Source: Morganella psychrotolerans
GTDB taxonomy: Bacteria > Pseudomonadota > Gammaproteobacteria > Enterobacterales > Enterobacteriaceae
Assembly (NCBI RefSeq): GCF_001676055.1
Contig: NZ_LZEX01000042.1
Span: 242,612 to 306,611 of the forward strand
Direction: 5' to 3'
DNA length: 64,000 nucleotides
Made by a program: the position numbers and the translations under genes. The notes under the pieces were generated by a model, which made no database searches, was not told the origin of the DNA, and was given only the letters and a program-made list of their open reading frames with translations. Below, piece after piece: positions 9,575-18,683 of this stretch (positions are counted from its first letter, which is position 1; every line of letters starts with the position of its first letter).

Positions 9575-11977
9575 ATGCACCCGAACAAAGACAAACATGA
9601 GCATACGCACAGCACCAGCTGCTGCTGCACCGGTAAATCAGAGTGCTCCGCCGGTCAGACCGCGGCGGCACATCAGAGCCATGATCATGATGCACATGAC
9701 CACAGCGAACACGCGCAGAAGGAACATGACGAAGATGAGTCCCGCGCGCATGACCATGCCACGCACGATCATGCGCATACTGACTCACATCATGACCACG
9801 CCAGCCACGACCATGCACAGAGAAGTTGCTGCTCACACGATAAAGCCGCAAATGATGATGTCACACCGCCTGAGTTATCCGGCAGCCGCCGTTATAACTG
9901 GCTGATTGAAGGTATGGACTGCCCGAGTTGCGCGCGGAAAATAGAAACCGCCGTCGGCAAAGTCGCCTCAGTCAGACAGGCAAAAGTGATGTTTGCCACC
10001 GAAAAACTGGTGGTGGATGCCGGTGAAGATGTGCGCGCGGCAGTCACAACTGCTGTACAACAGACAGGCTTCACGCTGTACGACCTGAATGACAAAAATG
10101 CAGCACCAAAGAAAAAAGAAGAAGTCAGTCTGCTGAAACAAGCGGCACCAATGATTATCCTCGCGATACTGATCGCCCTCAGTTACGGGCTGGAGTTGAT
10201 TAATCCGACCCTGGGTAAATATGCCTTTATCGCGTCAACGCTGATCGGGCTGTACCCGGTTGCAAAAAGTTCGTTTCGCCTGATCCGTTCCGGGTCGCCG
10301 TTTGCCATTGAAACACTGATGACGGTTGCTGCCGTCGGCGCGATTGTTATCGGTGCCACAGAAGAAGCGGCAATGGTTATCCTGCTCTTTCTGCTGGGTG
10401 AAATGCTGGAGTCTTATGCGGCAGGCCGTGCCCGCCGTGGTGTCAGTGCGCTGATGGCACTGGTACCGGAAGATGCGGTGGTGATTAAAGACGGCAAAAA
10501 GACATCTGTGCCGGTTTCACAACTGCGTCCGGGCGATATTATTGAAATTGCACCGGGCGGACGTTTACCGACCGATGCCGAACTGCTCAGCGAATTCGCC
10601 AGTTTTGATGAAAGCGCACTGACCGGGGAATCCGTTCCGGTTGAGCGGGCACAGGGTGAAAAAGTCGCGGCAGGCTCGCTTTCCGTCGACAGAGCAGTAC
10701 AAATGAAAGTGGTTTCTGAACAGGGACAGAATGCGATTGACCGCATCATGACGCTGATTGAAGAAGCCGAAGAGCGCAGAGCGCCGATTGAGCGGTTTAT
10801 CGACCAGTTCAGCCGTTACTATACGCCGATGATCATGCTGCTCTCCGCGCTGGTGATTGTGGTTCCGCCACTGTTTATGGGTGCTGAGTGGTATCCGTGG
10901 ATCTACCGTGGTCTGACGCTGCTGCTGATTGGTTGTCCGTGTGCGCTGGTGATTTCCACCCCTGCGGCGATCACCTCCGCACTGGCAGCTGCCACCCGTC
11001 GTGGTGCGCTGATTAAAGGCGGTGCCGCACTGGAACAACTGGGTACAGTGACCACCGTTGCCCTGGATAAAACCGGCACACTGACAGAAGGTAAGCCACA
11101 GGTTACGGATATCGTTGCGCTGAATAATCACAGTAATGCGGATGTTCTGACCTTTGCATCATCAGTTGAAAGCGGCTCACACCACCCGTTAGCCAAAGCG
11201 ATTCTTGAACGCACAGCTGAACTCGGACTGACCATCACAGAAGCCGATAACCGCAAAGCACATGCCGGTAAAGGGGTTGAGGGTAACCTGAATGGTACAA
11301 ATGTACTGGTCAGCGCTCCGGGCAAACTGGCAGAAGGTCTGCTGACGGAAGCCAATGCAGCTGAAGTTATCCGCCTTGAAAATGAAGGGAAAACCGTGGT
11401 CGCGGTGGTCGCAGACCAACAACTGACCGGGCTTATCGCCATGCAGGATACACTGCGTGACGATGCCGTGGAGGCTATCGCACAGTTGCGCAACATGGGC
11501 GTCAATGCGGTGATGCTGACAGGGGATAACCCGCGTGCCGCCGCTGCTATCGCCAATGCGGTCGGAATGGATTTCCGCGCAGGGCTGATGCCGGAAGATA
11601 AAGTAAAAGCGGTGATGGCGCTTAATGAAGAGCACCGCACCATGATGGTGGGCGATGGTATCAATGACGCGCCGGCAATGAAAGCCGCCGGTATTGGTGT
11701 CGCCATGGGCAGCGGGACAGACGTGGCACTGGAAACCGCCGATGCCGCCCTGACCCATAACCGCCTGACCGGTATTGCGGAAATCATCGCGCTGTCCCGG
11801 GCAACACGCAGAGTTATCCGCGAAAACATTGCTATCGCACTGGGTCTGAAAGCGGTCTTCCTGGTAACCACGCTGATGGGGCTGACCGGGCTGTGGGTCG
11901 CGGTACTGGCTGACTCCGGTGCAACCGCACTGGTTACCGCCAACGCCGTGCGCCTGCTGCGGGCAGTGAAAAAGTAA
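9575..11977 (+). CDS. zntA: Zn(II)/Cd(II)/Pb(II)-exporting P1B-type ATPase with His-rich head
   Basis: This 800-residue P-type ATPase exports soft divalent metals from the cytoplasm. In order it has a roughly 100-residue His/Cys/Asp-rich head (many HDHAHDH-like clusters, CCC and CC pairs) and a metal-binding domain with GMDCPSCARK. The membrane CPC motif (GCPCALV), phosphorylation site (DKTGTLT), HP motif (SGSHHPLA) and GDGINDAP hinge follow. The head is clearly longer than in E. coli ZntA (732 aa total). ATG at 9575 follows GGGAGG, which fixes the start. Regulation by ZntR is indicated by the upstream operator. Confidence 0.97.
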   Translation: MHPNKDKHEHTHSTSCCCTGKSECSAGQTAAAHQSHDHDAHDHSEHAQKEHDEDESRAHDHATHDHAHTDSHHDHASHDHAQRSCCSHDKAANDDVTPPELSGSRRYNWLIEGMDCPSCARKIETAVGKVASVRQAKVMFATEKLVVDAGEDVRAAVTTAVQQTGFTLYDLNDKNAAPKKKEEVSLLKQAAPMIILAILIALSYGLELINPTLGKYAFIASTLIGLYPVAKSSFRLIRSGSPFAIETLMTVAAVGAIVIGATEEAAMVILLFLLGEMLESYAAGRARRGVSALMALVPEDAVVIKDGKKTSVPVSQLRPGDIIEIAPGGRLPTDAELLSEFASFDESALTGESVPVERAQGEKVAAGSLSVDRAVQMKVVSEQGQNAIDRIMTLIEEAEERRAPIERFIDQFSRYYTPMIMLLSALVIVVPPLFMGAEWYPWIYRGLTLLLIGCPCALVISTPAAITSALAAATRRGALIKGGAALEQLGTVTTVALDKTGTLTEGKPQVTDIVALNNHSNADVLTFASSVESGSHHPLAKAILERTAELGLTITEADNRKAHAGKGVEGNLNGTNVLVSAPGKLAEGLLTEANAAEVIRLENEGKTVVAVVADQQLTGLIAMQDTLRDDAVEAIAQLRNMGVNAVMLTGDNPRAAAAIANAVGMDFRAGLMPEDKVKAVMALNEEHRTMMVGDGINDAPAMKAAGIGVAMGSGTDVALETADAALTHNRLTGIAEIIALSRATRRVIRENIAIALGLKAVFLVTTLMGLTGLWVAVLADSGATALVTANAVRLLRAVKK

Positions 11978-12017
11978 CCCGCTGATATCGCAATGCTGTA
12001 AAACATAATGCAGTAAA

Positions 12018-12052
12018 ACAGAAAGGGGATGCAAATTGCATCCCCTTTCTGT
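12018..12052. terminator. Bidirectional terminator between zntA and the DUF817 gene
   Basis: ACAGAAAGGGGATGCAA pairs perfectly with TTGCATCCCCTTTCTGT between convergent genes. It is a strong 17-base stem. Confidence 0.85.
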
Positions 12053-12072
12053 TACCGGCTATAAACTACCGG

Positions 12073-12912
12073 TTACCGGACCACTAAAATCGTGGCTTTA
12101 ATGTGTTTGAGGTACGCCACAATCGTGAAAGTGACAATCACCAGCAGTGACCAGGAACCCCACTTTCCGGCATGGACTGTTGCCCACGCACCAATCTGGT
12201 TCGGATACTGCCAGACACCAAAAAAAGTCCCGAAATTTTCTGCCAGCCAGATAAAAAAGCCAATCAGCACAAAACTGAGTAACAGCGGCATTCTGCGCTC
12301 TTTATCATACGGCGTGAAATAGACCATCGTGCGCGCATACAATCCCAGAATAAAGGCGGTGAGATACCAGCGGTAATCGCCGATAAAATGATGCGCAAAG
12401 AAATTGACATAAATGGCCAGCGCGACAAGCGTTGCCAGCCAGTAGGGCGGGAAATTTTCAATACGGACATGCAGGAAGCGCCAGGCCTGAATCACATAAC
12501 TACCGACCGCCGCGTACATAAAACCGGTAAACAGCGGCACATTCCACAACTTTGTATAGGCAAAGTCCGGGTAACTCCATGACCCGATAGCCGATGAGGT
12601 TTTGAATAATTCCATAACAAACCCCACGACGTGGAAAATACAAATCGCTTTCAGTTCATCCACCGTTTCCAGCTTTTTCCACACCATACCAATCTGAAAC
12701 AATACCGCCAGGATCAGCAGGAAATCATAACGCGGAATACCGTAAACACCTTTTGCAGGGACTAAAAAGAGTGCCAGAAAAAAGAAGGCGGCAAATAAAC
12801 AGGCTCTCGCCTCTTTCAGACCAAAAAACCAGAATTCAAGGATAAACCGGCGCCAGCCGGTCAGTGACGAGTGTTTCTGCGCCAGCAGAAAGGTATCGAG
12901 GCTACCAGGCAT
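12073..12912 (-). CDS. DUF817 integral membrane protein
   Basis: The 279-residue polytopic protein has about eight hydrophobic spans. Aromatic motifs include FFGLKEARACLFA near the N-terminus, GSWSYPDFAY, and NFFAHHFIGDYRWY. It resembles the DUF817 family (for example YoaT of Bacillus). No function is known to me. It lies 21 bases after tusA on the same strand, so the two may be co-transcribed. Confidence 0.75.
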   Translation of the reverse strand: MPGSLDTFLLAQKHSSLTGWRRFILEFWFFGLKEARACLFAAFFFLALFLVPAKGVYGIPRYDFLLILAVLFQIGMVWKKLETVDELKAICIFHVVGFVMELFKTSSAIGSWSYPDFAYTKLWNVPLFTGFMYAAVGSYVIQAWRFLHVRIENFPPYWLATLVALAIYVNFFAHHFIGDYRWYLTAFILGLYARTMVYFTPYDKERRMPLLLSFVLIGFFIWLAENFGTFFGVWQYPNQIGAWATVHAGKWGSWSLLVIVTFTIVAYLKHIKATILVVR

Positions 12913-12933
12913 GGAACTGTCCCTGAAAAATAA

Positions 12934-13191
12934 TTACAGCGCACTGTCATGTTTACAGATCAGATAGCGGTACGGCGTATTATCTGTGTCCTGTGCGACC
13001 AATTCGTGCTCCATAAACCGGCAGAAGCCCGGGATATCCCGCGTGGTCGCAGGGTCATCTGCCAGCACCAGCAAGGTTTCTCCCGCATTCATGCCGCGAA
13101 TGGTTTTACGCACCAGCATTACCGGCTCAGGGCAGCGCAGCCCGAGGGTATCGAGGGTTTTATCAACACAAGAAAAAGCATCTGACATCAT
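12934..13191 (-). CDS. tusA: Sulfur carrier protein TusA
   Basis: This 85-residue TusA/SirA-fold protein has the active-site cysteine in LRCPEPVML. It accepts sulfur from IscS and hands it to TusBCD in 2-thiolation of tRNA wobble uridine. In E. coli it lies next to zntA, as here. The length agrees with E. coli TusA (81 aa). Two adjacent ATG codons are present, and the second could also be the start. Confidence 0.94.
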   Translation of the reverse strand: MMSDAFSCVDKTLDTLGLRCPEPVMLVRKTIRGMNAGETLLVLADDPATTRDIPGFCRFMEHELVAQDTDNTPYRYLICKHDSAL

Positions 13192-13346
13192 TGTTGTCCC
13201 GTCAAAGAAAATGGCGGGGAATTATACCGCAAATAACAATACTACGCCTGTGTATCTGTTTTTAGTGCCTTACATTAAAAACTGTTATTTCAGCCCGCCG
13301 TTCTGTCAGACAGACTGTTGTGGTATACCTTCTACGGAGAACTGAA

Positions 13347-14462
13347 ATGAAAAAACAAACACCACCGTGTCTGATCCCCGCATTATTAACCTGTTTACTG
13401 GCAGCAGCCCTACCGGCAGAAGCTTGTACCCGGCTGGTCTATAAGGGAAATAATGAGCATGTTCTGACTGCCCGCTCAATGGACTGGTCACATACTATCG
13501 GTACCAATTTATGGCTGTTTCCCCGCGGCATGTACCGTGAGGGCGCCCCCGTTGATCACGGGCTGAGATGGACATCCCGCTACGGCAGTGTCATCGCTTC
13601 CGGCTTTGATGTTTCCACAACAGACGGCATGAATGAAAAAGGCCTGACGGCAAACTTGCTCTGGTTGTCAGAATCCGTTTATCCGCCGGACAGTAAAGAC
13701 AAATCTATTCTGTCTATCTCCGCATGGGCACAATATATTTTGGATAATTTCGCTACAGTTAAAGAAGCAGTGACGGCTCTGCGCAAATCAGAATTTATTG
13801 TTGTATCCGATGGTTTTCCGGGTGCCGGGAAATATGTATCACTGCACCTGTCTATTTCTGATGCTACAGGTGACAGTGCAATCATTGAGTATATTAATGG
13901 TAAGCAGGTGATCAGCCATTCAGTCAACTATTCTGTACTGACAAACTCTCCGGTGTACAGTGAGCAAATCGCGCTGAACAACTACTGGAAAGAAATTGAC
14001 GGGTTCAGTTCATTACCGGGAACAAGCCGTTCCGCAGATCGGTTTACCCGGGCCTCTTTTTACAGCAACCATATCCCCCGGACACTCACAGAAGATGAAA
14101 CGCTGGCGTCTGTGTTCAGTATTATCCGTAATGTATCAGCACCTTATCGCTTGGAAAACCGTGCCAATTCAGATAAAGTGGCCACCAAAGCACCGCGTTC
14201 TTCCACACGCTGGCGTACCGTGGCGGATCAGAAAAACAAAGTGTACTTTTTTGAATCGGTCGTAACGCCTAATACATTTTGGATCAATCTGAATGATCTT
14301 GATTTTTCGGAAAAAACCGGAAAAGTGAAAATGTTGGGGCTGGGCGAAAAACAGTCGAATATCTATTCCGGTAATGCCGCAGGGGCATTCATTGAAGCCG
14401 AACCTTTTGAGTTTGCCAGTATCAGCTATGCCGCTGAGCAATATGAGATTAGTGAGAAATAA
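13347..14462 (+). CDS. Secreted choloylglycine hydrolase / penicillin V acylase family Ntn hydrolase
   Basis: This 371-residue protein starts at ATG 13347. A clear signal peptide ends LPAEA, placing Cys27 (CTRLVYKG) as the new N-terminal residue, the nucleophile of this Ntn-hydrolase family. Other family marks are ARSMDW, TTDGMNEKGL and the LTNSP segment. Relatives cleave linear amides such as bile-salt conjugates, penicillin V or acyl-homoserine lactones. The substrate here is not readable, but a periplasmic location is likely. It is monocistronic, with a hairpin downstream. Confidence 0.88.
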   Translation: MKKQTPPCLIPALLTCLLAAALPAEACTRLVYKGNNEHVLTARSMDWSHTIGTNLWLFPRGMYREGAPVDHGLRWTSRYGSVIASGFDVSTTDGMNEKGLTANLLWLSESVYPPDSKDKSILSISAWAQYILDNFATVKEAVTALRKSEFIVVSDGFPGAGKYVSLHLSISDATGDSAIIEYINGKQVISHSVNYSVLTNSPVYSEQIALNNYWKEIDGFSSLPGTSRSADRFTRASFYSNHIPRTLTEDETLASVFSIIRNVSAPYRLENRANSDKVATKAPRSSTRWRTVADQKNKVYFFESVVTPNTFWINLNDLDFSEKTGKVKMLGLGEKQSNIYSGNAAGAFIEAEPFEFASISYAAEQYEISEK

Positions 14463-14469
14463 ATCGTTT

Positions 14470-14495
14470 AGTTCCCCGCCATCCGGCAGGGAACT
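14470..14495 (+). terminator. Hairpin after the Ntn hydrolase gene
   Basis: AGTTCCC and GGGAACT pair across a 12-base loop, 7 bases past the stop codon. It lacks a U tail, so terminator function is only moderately supported. Confidence 0.5.
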
Positions 14496-14567
14496 ATCAG
14501 TCACGACAACAAAGACACCCGCTTTGATTTTGTTGCGCAAACGGCGTATCATCCTGCGCTGAGTTTA

Positions 14568-14600
14568 TTGGGTTCCCTAACCCCAACCACCAAAAAGGTA
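14568..14600 (+). promoter_or_regulatory. Probable preQ1-I riboswitch controlling yhhQ
   Basis: TTGGG (14568-14572) pairs with CCCAA (14582-14586), leaving a loop TTCCCTAAC. The tail AAAAAGGTA (14592-14600) can pair its GG with the CC of the loop, giving the small H-type pseudoknot of preQ1-I aptamers. That tail is also the ribosome binding site, 6 bases before the yhhQ ATG. Ligand binding would therefore hide the Shine-Dalgarno sequence. YhhQ transports queuosine precursors, which fits. The call rests on the fold and the context, not on a covariance search. Confidence 0.7.
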
Positions 14601-14604
14601 CAAT

Positions 14605-15273
14605 ATGTTTAATTTATCCCCCCGGCAGCGGCTTATGGCGCTGACCTGGTTATCGCTTTTCCATATTCTGATCATTACCTCCAGTAACTATCTGGTGCAG
14701 TTGCCGATCACTATTTTCGGCTTCCACACGACCTGGGGCGCATTTACCTTTCCCTTTATTTTCCTGGCAACTGACCTGACAGTGCGGATCTACGGCGCAC
14801 CATTGGCGCGGCGAATTATCACCTCTGTGATGATACCGGCACTGGCTATCTCCTATGTTGTCTCTGCCCTGTTCTTTCAGGGCGACTGGCAGGGATTTGA
14901 GGCGCTGACACACTTTAATCTGTTTGTGGCACGAATTGCCGCCGCCAGCTTTATGGCTTATGCCCTCGGGCAAATTCTTGATGTGCGCGTATTCAACCGC
15001 CTGCGTCAGAACCACCGCTGGTATGTTGCGCCTGCTGCTGCGATGTTTGTCGGCAATCTGATTGATACGCTCGCCTTTTTCTTTATCGCCTTCTGGCGCA
15101 GTACCGATCCGTTTATGGCGGCAAACTGGGTGGAAATCGCGCTGGTGGATTACAGCTTTAAAGTGACCATTTGCATGCTCTTTTTCCTGCCGGCTTACGG
15201 CGTGCTGCTCAATCTGATCCTGCGCTCGTTTTTCGAACAAAAAGACGACGATTCTCTGCCCGCGCATCACTAA
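14605..15273 (+). CDS. yhhQ: Queuosine precursor transporter (7-cyano-7-deazaguanine) YhhQ
   Basis: This 222-residue, about six-span protein matches E. coli YhhQ in length and sequence (FNLSPRQRLMALTWLSLFH start, FPFIFLATDLTVRIYG, GNLIDTLAFFFIAFW). Members bring preQ0/preQ1 into the cell for queuosine synthesis in tRNA. A compact preQ1-I-like element immediately upstream overlaps its ribosome binding site, which supports the assignment and suggests feedback at translation. Confidence 0.93.
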   Translation: MFNLSPRQRLMALTWLSLFHILIITSSNYLVQLPITIFGFHTTWGAFTFPFIFLATDLTVRIYGAPLARRIITSVMIPALAISYVVSALFFQGDWQGFEALTHFNLFVARIAAASFMAYALGQILDVRVFNRLRQNHRWYVAPAAAMFVGNLIDTLAFFFIAFWRSTDPFMAANWVEIALVDYSFKVTICMLFFLPAYGVLLNLILRSFFEQKDDDSLPAHH

Positions 15274-15471
15274 CCTGTCATTTTTCTGACACGCAGAGTG
15301 ATTATCCTCACTCTGCGCTGTCGGCTGTATCACATTTTCCCCATCTGCTGCAGTACTCCCGGCCATTACAGTGCGTCAGGTCTCACATATCCGTTGTTGT
15401 AACTGATAGTCTGATTCAGACGGAATAATCCCTCACAGACACCATAACGCGATGCATTCAGGAGTTTGAGT

Positions 15472-16575
15472 ATGTTAAAAGTGATCCAATCTCCGGCCAA
15501 ATATATTCAGGGCCCGGACGCGCTTTACCATGTGGGTAAATACATCAGACCACTGGCAGAAAAAACGTTGGTAATTGCTGATAAATTTGTCCACGGACTG
15601 GTAGGCGAAATCGTAAATGAAAGTCTGAGCGAGTATGAAGTTTCCGGTGTCGTTGAGATCTTCGGGGGCGAATGTACCCATGAAGAGATCGAGCGCCTGA
15701 CCAAACTGGCGAAAAACCATAAATGCCAGGCGGTTCTGGGTGTCGGCGGTGGTAAAACACTGGATACCGCAAAAGCGGTTGCGCATTTTGCAAAGATACC
15801 GGTGATTATTGCCCCGACTATAGCCTCCACAGATGCGCCGACCAGCGCACTGTCCGTTATTTATAATGAACTCGGCGCGTTTGACAGCTACCTGTTCTAT
15901 CCGCAGAACCCGAATGTGGTTGTGATGGATACCAATATTATTGCCCGCGCCCCTGCCCGCCTGCTGGTTGCCGGTATGGGTGATGCTCTGGCTACCTATT
16001 TTGAAGCCCGCGCATGCAGTGCAGCCGGTAAAATGACCATGGCAGGCGGCGGCACAACGCTGGCGGCGCTGGCTCTCGCCGGTCTGTGTTTTGATACGCT
16101 GCTCAGTGACGGCATCAAAGCCAAACTTGCGGTGGAAGCCGGTGTCAGTACCAAAGCGGTGGAAAATATTATTGAAGCCAATACGCTGCTCAGCGGCCTG
16201 GGTTTTGAAAGCGCCGGTCTTGCGGCAGCGCACGCTATCCATAACGGTTTTACCGCACTGGAAGAGTGCCACCACATGTATCACGGTGAAAAAGTCGCCT
16301 TCGGCACAATCGTTCAGTTAGTGCTGGAAAACGCTCCGGCAGAAGAGCTGGAGATGGTTCTGGAGTTCTGCGTACAGGTCGGTCTGCCGATTACACTGGA
16401 AGAACTGGGTGTGGATTGCATCGGTCCGGAGCTGGAAGAAAAAGTGATGGCGATTGCCGAACTGAGCTGCGCCGACAACGAAACCATCTACAATATGCCG
16501 TTTGAAGTCGATTCAGACCAGGTTTACGCCGCCATCATGGCAGCCGATCGCATGGGTCGCGACTGGCTTTATTAA
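15472..16575 (+). CDS. gldA: Glycerol dehydrogenase
   Basis: The 367-residue product matches E. coli GldA. It has the NAD-binding GVGGGKTLDTAK, the STDAPTSALSVIY segment and zinc-ligand histidines in AAHAIHNGF and MYHGEKVAFG. It oxidises glycerol to dihydroxyacetone with NAD+ in the cytoplasm and can act in reverse on other short polyols. ATG at 15472, after GGAG, matches the family start better than the TTG two codons upstream. It appears to be a single-gene unit. Confidence 0.95.
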   Translation: MLKVIQSPAKYIQGPDALYHVGKYIRPLAEKTLVIADKFVHGLVGEIVNESLSEYEVSGVVEIFGGECTHEEIERLTKLAKNHKCQAVLGVGGGKTLDTAKAVAHFAKIPVIIAPTIASTDAPTSALSVIYNELGAFDSYLFYPQNPNVVVMDTNIIARAPARLLVAGMGDALATYFEARACSAAGKMTMAGGGTTLAALALAGLCFDTLLSDGIKAKLAVEAGVSTKAVENIIEANTLLSGLGFESAGLAAAHAIHNGFTALEECHHMYHGEKVAFGTIVQLVLENAPAEELEMVLEFCVQVGLPITLEELGVDCIGPELEEKVMAIAELSCADNETIYNMPFEVDSDQVYAAIMAADRMGRDWLY

Positions 16576-16981
16576 TTGATTATGTAAGTTAGTTTGGGAT
16601 GCTTGTGGGTGTTAAGTGAACGTGGGCATCAGATAAAATAAATGGACTGGTTCCGGATGCAGGATTACAACCGGAATCAGTCACATGAAAGCCTGAATAA
16701 TCTTCCGCCTGAGATTTCTCGGAAGTAGTTGAAAAACTCTAATCAGAGTTGCTTCAGATAAGGGGAAGGAAGTCGACTGTCCACATTGGGACATCAGGTT
16801 TTTTATCCGCTGATATTACTCATATACAAAAAACTATTAAGTGAAATAAAAATTATATCCACGTCGGAAATTAAGAACTTTCTGTGATTTATATAGGCAA
16901 CTAGTTAAAACGCTATCTCTCTTGTAAGCTATACAAATAAAATAAGGGGTAATCTGTAAAATAAATTTAAAGGGTGTATTT
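16576..16981. other. Gene-free stretch with serial hairpins after gldA
   Basis: No open frame with coding features is seen. GACTGGTTCCGG pairs with CCGGAATCAGTC (16643-16681), a likely gldA transcript end. It is followed by smaller stems CTTCCG/CGGAAG (about 16700-16728) and ACTCT/AGAGT. The final 150 bases are AT-rich and probably hold the promoter of the next lipoprotein gene. Confidence 0.4.
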
Positions 16982-17419
16982 ATGACTAAGAATTTAATAT
17001 TTATTTCATTATTCGTATCAGTGCTTGCTATATCTGGTTGTACTCAAAAAGATCGGGATGCCATATCCGATATGACTTATGCTTTAACCGGAGTACCCGG
17101 AGCAAAACATAAGAATGCGCAAAATGGTGAATATCAAGGTGGTGAAACCGACGGTCAACGGAGACTAAGAGAAAGACAGGAACAATTTGCGAAGAAAAGA
17201 ACACAATGGTATGGCAAATCAATTGATGACCTCATCGAATCCTGGGGTAGCCCCTGGGGAATACACCAAAGAACAGATGGCGGCAAACAATATACCTGGA
17301 AGTATTTGCAATATATGAATAATGGGGCAAATCACACCACGTGTGTAGATAACTTTACTACCGACAAGAAAGGTATTATTAAAAAATGGACATCTCAAGG
17401 TTGTTGGGATCATATTTAA
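16982..17419 (+). CDS. Putative lipoprotein, unknown function
   Basis: This 145-residue protein has a lipoprotein signal peptide (lipobox AISGC) followed by a charged, Arg/Gln-rich linker (GQRRLRERQEQFAKKRTQW). A C-terminal domain carries DLIESWGSP and conserved-looking cysteines (TTCVDNF, SQGCWDHI). The domain resembles small envelope lipoproteins that sense or bind proteins, but I do not recognise a named family. GC content is lower than in the flanking core genes, in keeping with an accessory patch. Confidence 0.75.
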   Translation: MTKNLIFISLFVSVLAISGCTQKDRDAISDMTYALTGVPGAKHKNAQNGEYQGGETDGQRRLRERQEQFAKKRTQWYGKSIDDLIESWGSPWGIHQRTDGGKQYTWKYLQYMNNGANHTTCVDNFTTDKKGIIKKWTSQGCWDHI

Positions 17420-17451
17420 ATTTGATATTTTTATGTGCAGTAAAAATTATG

Positions 17452-17470
17452 GACCCTGTATTACAGGGTC
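17452..17470 (+). terminator. Short hairpin after the lipoprotein gene
   Basis: GACCCTGTA and TTACAGGGTC form a 9-base stem 33 bases past the stop codon. No U run follows. Confidence 0.4.
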
Positions 17471-17552
17471 GAGATAGCTATCACTGAAGAAAATAATACA
17501 GTAGATATCAAATAGTAAGACATTATTATCCCCCTCAGTTTTATATCCTAAC

Positions 17553-17587
17553 CCTATTTTCCTTATGCAGTTTATAAGGAAAATAGG
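17553..17587. repeat. Perfect 14-base inverted repeat in a gene-free AT-rich stretch
   Basis: CCTATTTTCCTTAT and ATAAGGAAAATAGG are exact complements around a 7-base loop. The roughly 340-base region from 17420 to 17755 holds nothing else that I recognise. It may be a transcription end or a remnant of a mobile element. Confidence 0.5.
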
Positions 17588-17779
17588 AAGTTAACTAGTT
17601 ACCTACATAAATAACAGAGTATTCTTAATTTTCGACAACATTTATTTTTTGATTTTACCATTTAAGTTTTTCGTTCGTCTGCTGTCTGCTTTCCCTAAAA
17701 TAAAACAACTATAATTAGATTATGGCATTAGCGGTAATCCTCCCGAAAAACCAGAGTGTTCATAAGTGGAATTATTACC

Positions 17780-17977
17780 ATGGCTTTTTTAGGCGGTTAT
17801 GGGATTATTGAAAAAGCAGCAAGAGCTAAAGATAGGTTGTATATTAGTCATCTTATACTATTCCACACTCTGCATTTAAAAAATATAGAAATGGCGTATT
17901 TTGTGGTAGAGCCTATAATATCTCCTGAGTTATATATGATAAGTAGTGAAAAAAAAGACGGTAAACCAAGTATTTGA
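17780..17977 (+). CDS. Possible small ORF, unknown
   Basis: A 65-codon frame starts MAFLGGYGIIEKAARAKDRL and ends in a Lys/Ser-rich tail. There is no clear ribosome binding site and no family that I recognise. It lies in an AT-rich patch next to a dead hcp gene, so it may be the remnant of a T6SS-associated gene. Coding status is doubtful. Confidence 0.3.
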   Translation: MAFLGGYGIIEKAARAKDRLYISHLILFHTLHLKNIEMAYFVVEPIISPELYMISSEKKDGKPSI

Positions 17978-18019
17978 GTCTATAGTTAGAATGGCTTACT
18001 CTAAATAAGGAATTGGAAG

Positions 18020-18193
18020 ATGAAGGGATTTTTAAAAGTTGAGCTAGAACATTTACGATTATATTTGATTGGCTTATTCCTTGTTACATTGTTAGGACTT
18101 CCTGAATCGTTGATCTTTTCTATTATTTTATTTGTTATGTTGATAGTTCTATACATTAAGCCTATTTATTTTTTAATAAAAAAGAAAAAATAG
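18020..18193 (+). CDS. Small two-span membrane protein
   Basis: This is a 57-residue ORF from ATG 18020, with AAGGAATTGGAAG just upstream. It has a short charged start (MKGFLKVELEHLRLYL) and two hydrophobic segments (LIGLFLVTLLGL and IFSIILFVMLIVLYI), and it ends in a basic KKKK tail. It is convergent with the hcp pseudogene, 14 bases away. Function is unknown; an immunity-like partner of a lost T6SS effector is only speculation. Confidence 0.45.
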   Translation: MKGFLKVELEHLRLYLIGLFLVTLLGLPESLIFSIILFVMLIVLYIKPIYFLIKKKK

Positions 18194-18207
18194 GCTTATT
18201 TGTTTTA

Positions 18208-18683
18208 TTATATATTTTGCGTGTTAATTGAGTAGCCACTGGTTCCTGCTGTTATATGACTCCACGAAATTGATTCATATCTCAAAAGTATTTTTTCATG
18301 AGAGATTATGTTTGAACGATTATTTTTTTCGGGAATGATTGATTGAAGTCAACAATAGTTGCTTTTGTTATCTTTATTTAAAAGTATCTTTCTAACTTTC
18401 CAGATTGACTTATTCTGTAAAAACTAAACTCTGCATTTAATAATTCATTTACAGCTACTGAAACACCTAACAATGGAGATGATTTATCTATTGATTTTGT
18501 AAACAAAATGGGATGATGTACAGAGTTTTGCATTCGACTTATATTATAATCAATATCTAATACTTGCATTTGATCTTTGTGGCTTTCTTGATATCGATTT
18601 CCTATTGAATCAAGGGTTGAACAACCCGCTGATATTAACCCTTGTTTCTCACCTTGGGTTTTCATGAGTATCTGGCTTTTCAT
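18208..18683 (-). pseudogene. hcp: Degenerate hcp (type VI secretion tube protein)
   Basis: The frame from 18683 reads GEKQGLISAGCSTLDSIGNRYQ and later SIDKSSPLLGVSVAVNELLNAEFSFYRISQSGKLERYF. Both are strong Hcp family segments. A TAA follows RYF in frame (18378-18380). The same frame then continues with Hcp-like residues (IKITKATIVDFNQSFP) until an A7 run near 18326-18333 needs one more base. After that, YESISWSHITAGTSGYS completes the usual Hcp C-terminus, ending at 18210. One nonsense change and one indel together mean the gene is dead. No other T6SS genes are in the window. Confidence 0.8.
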
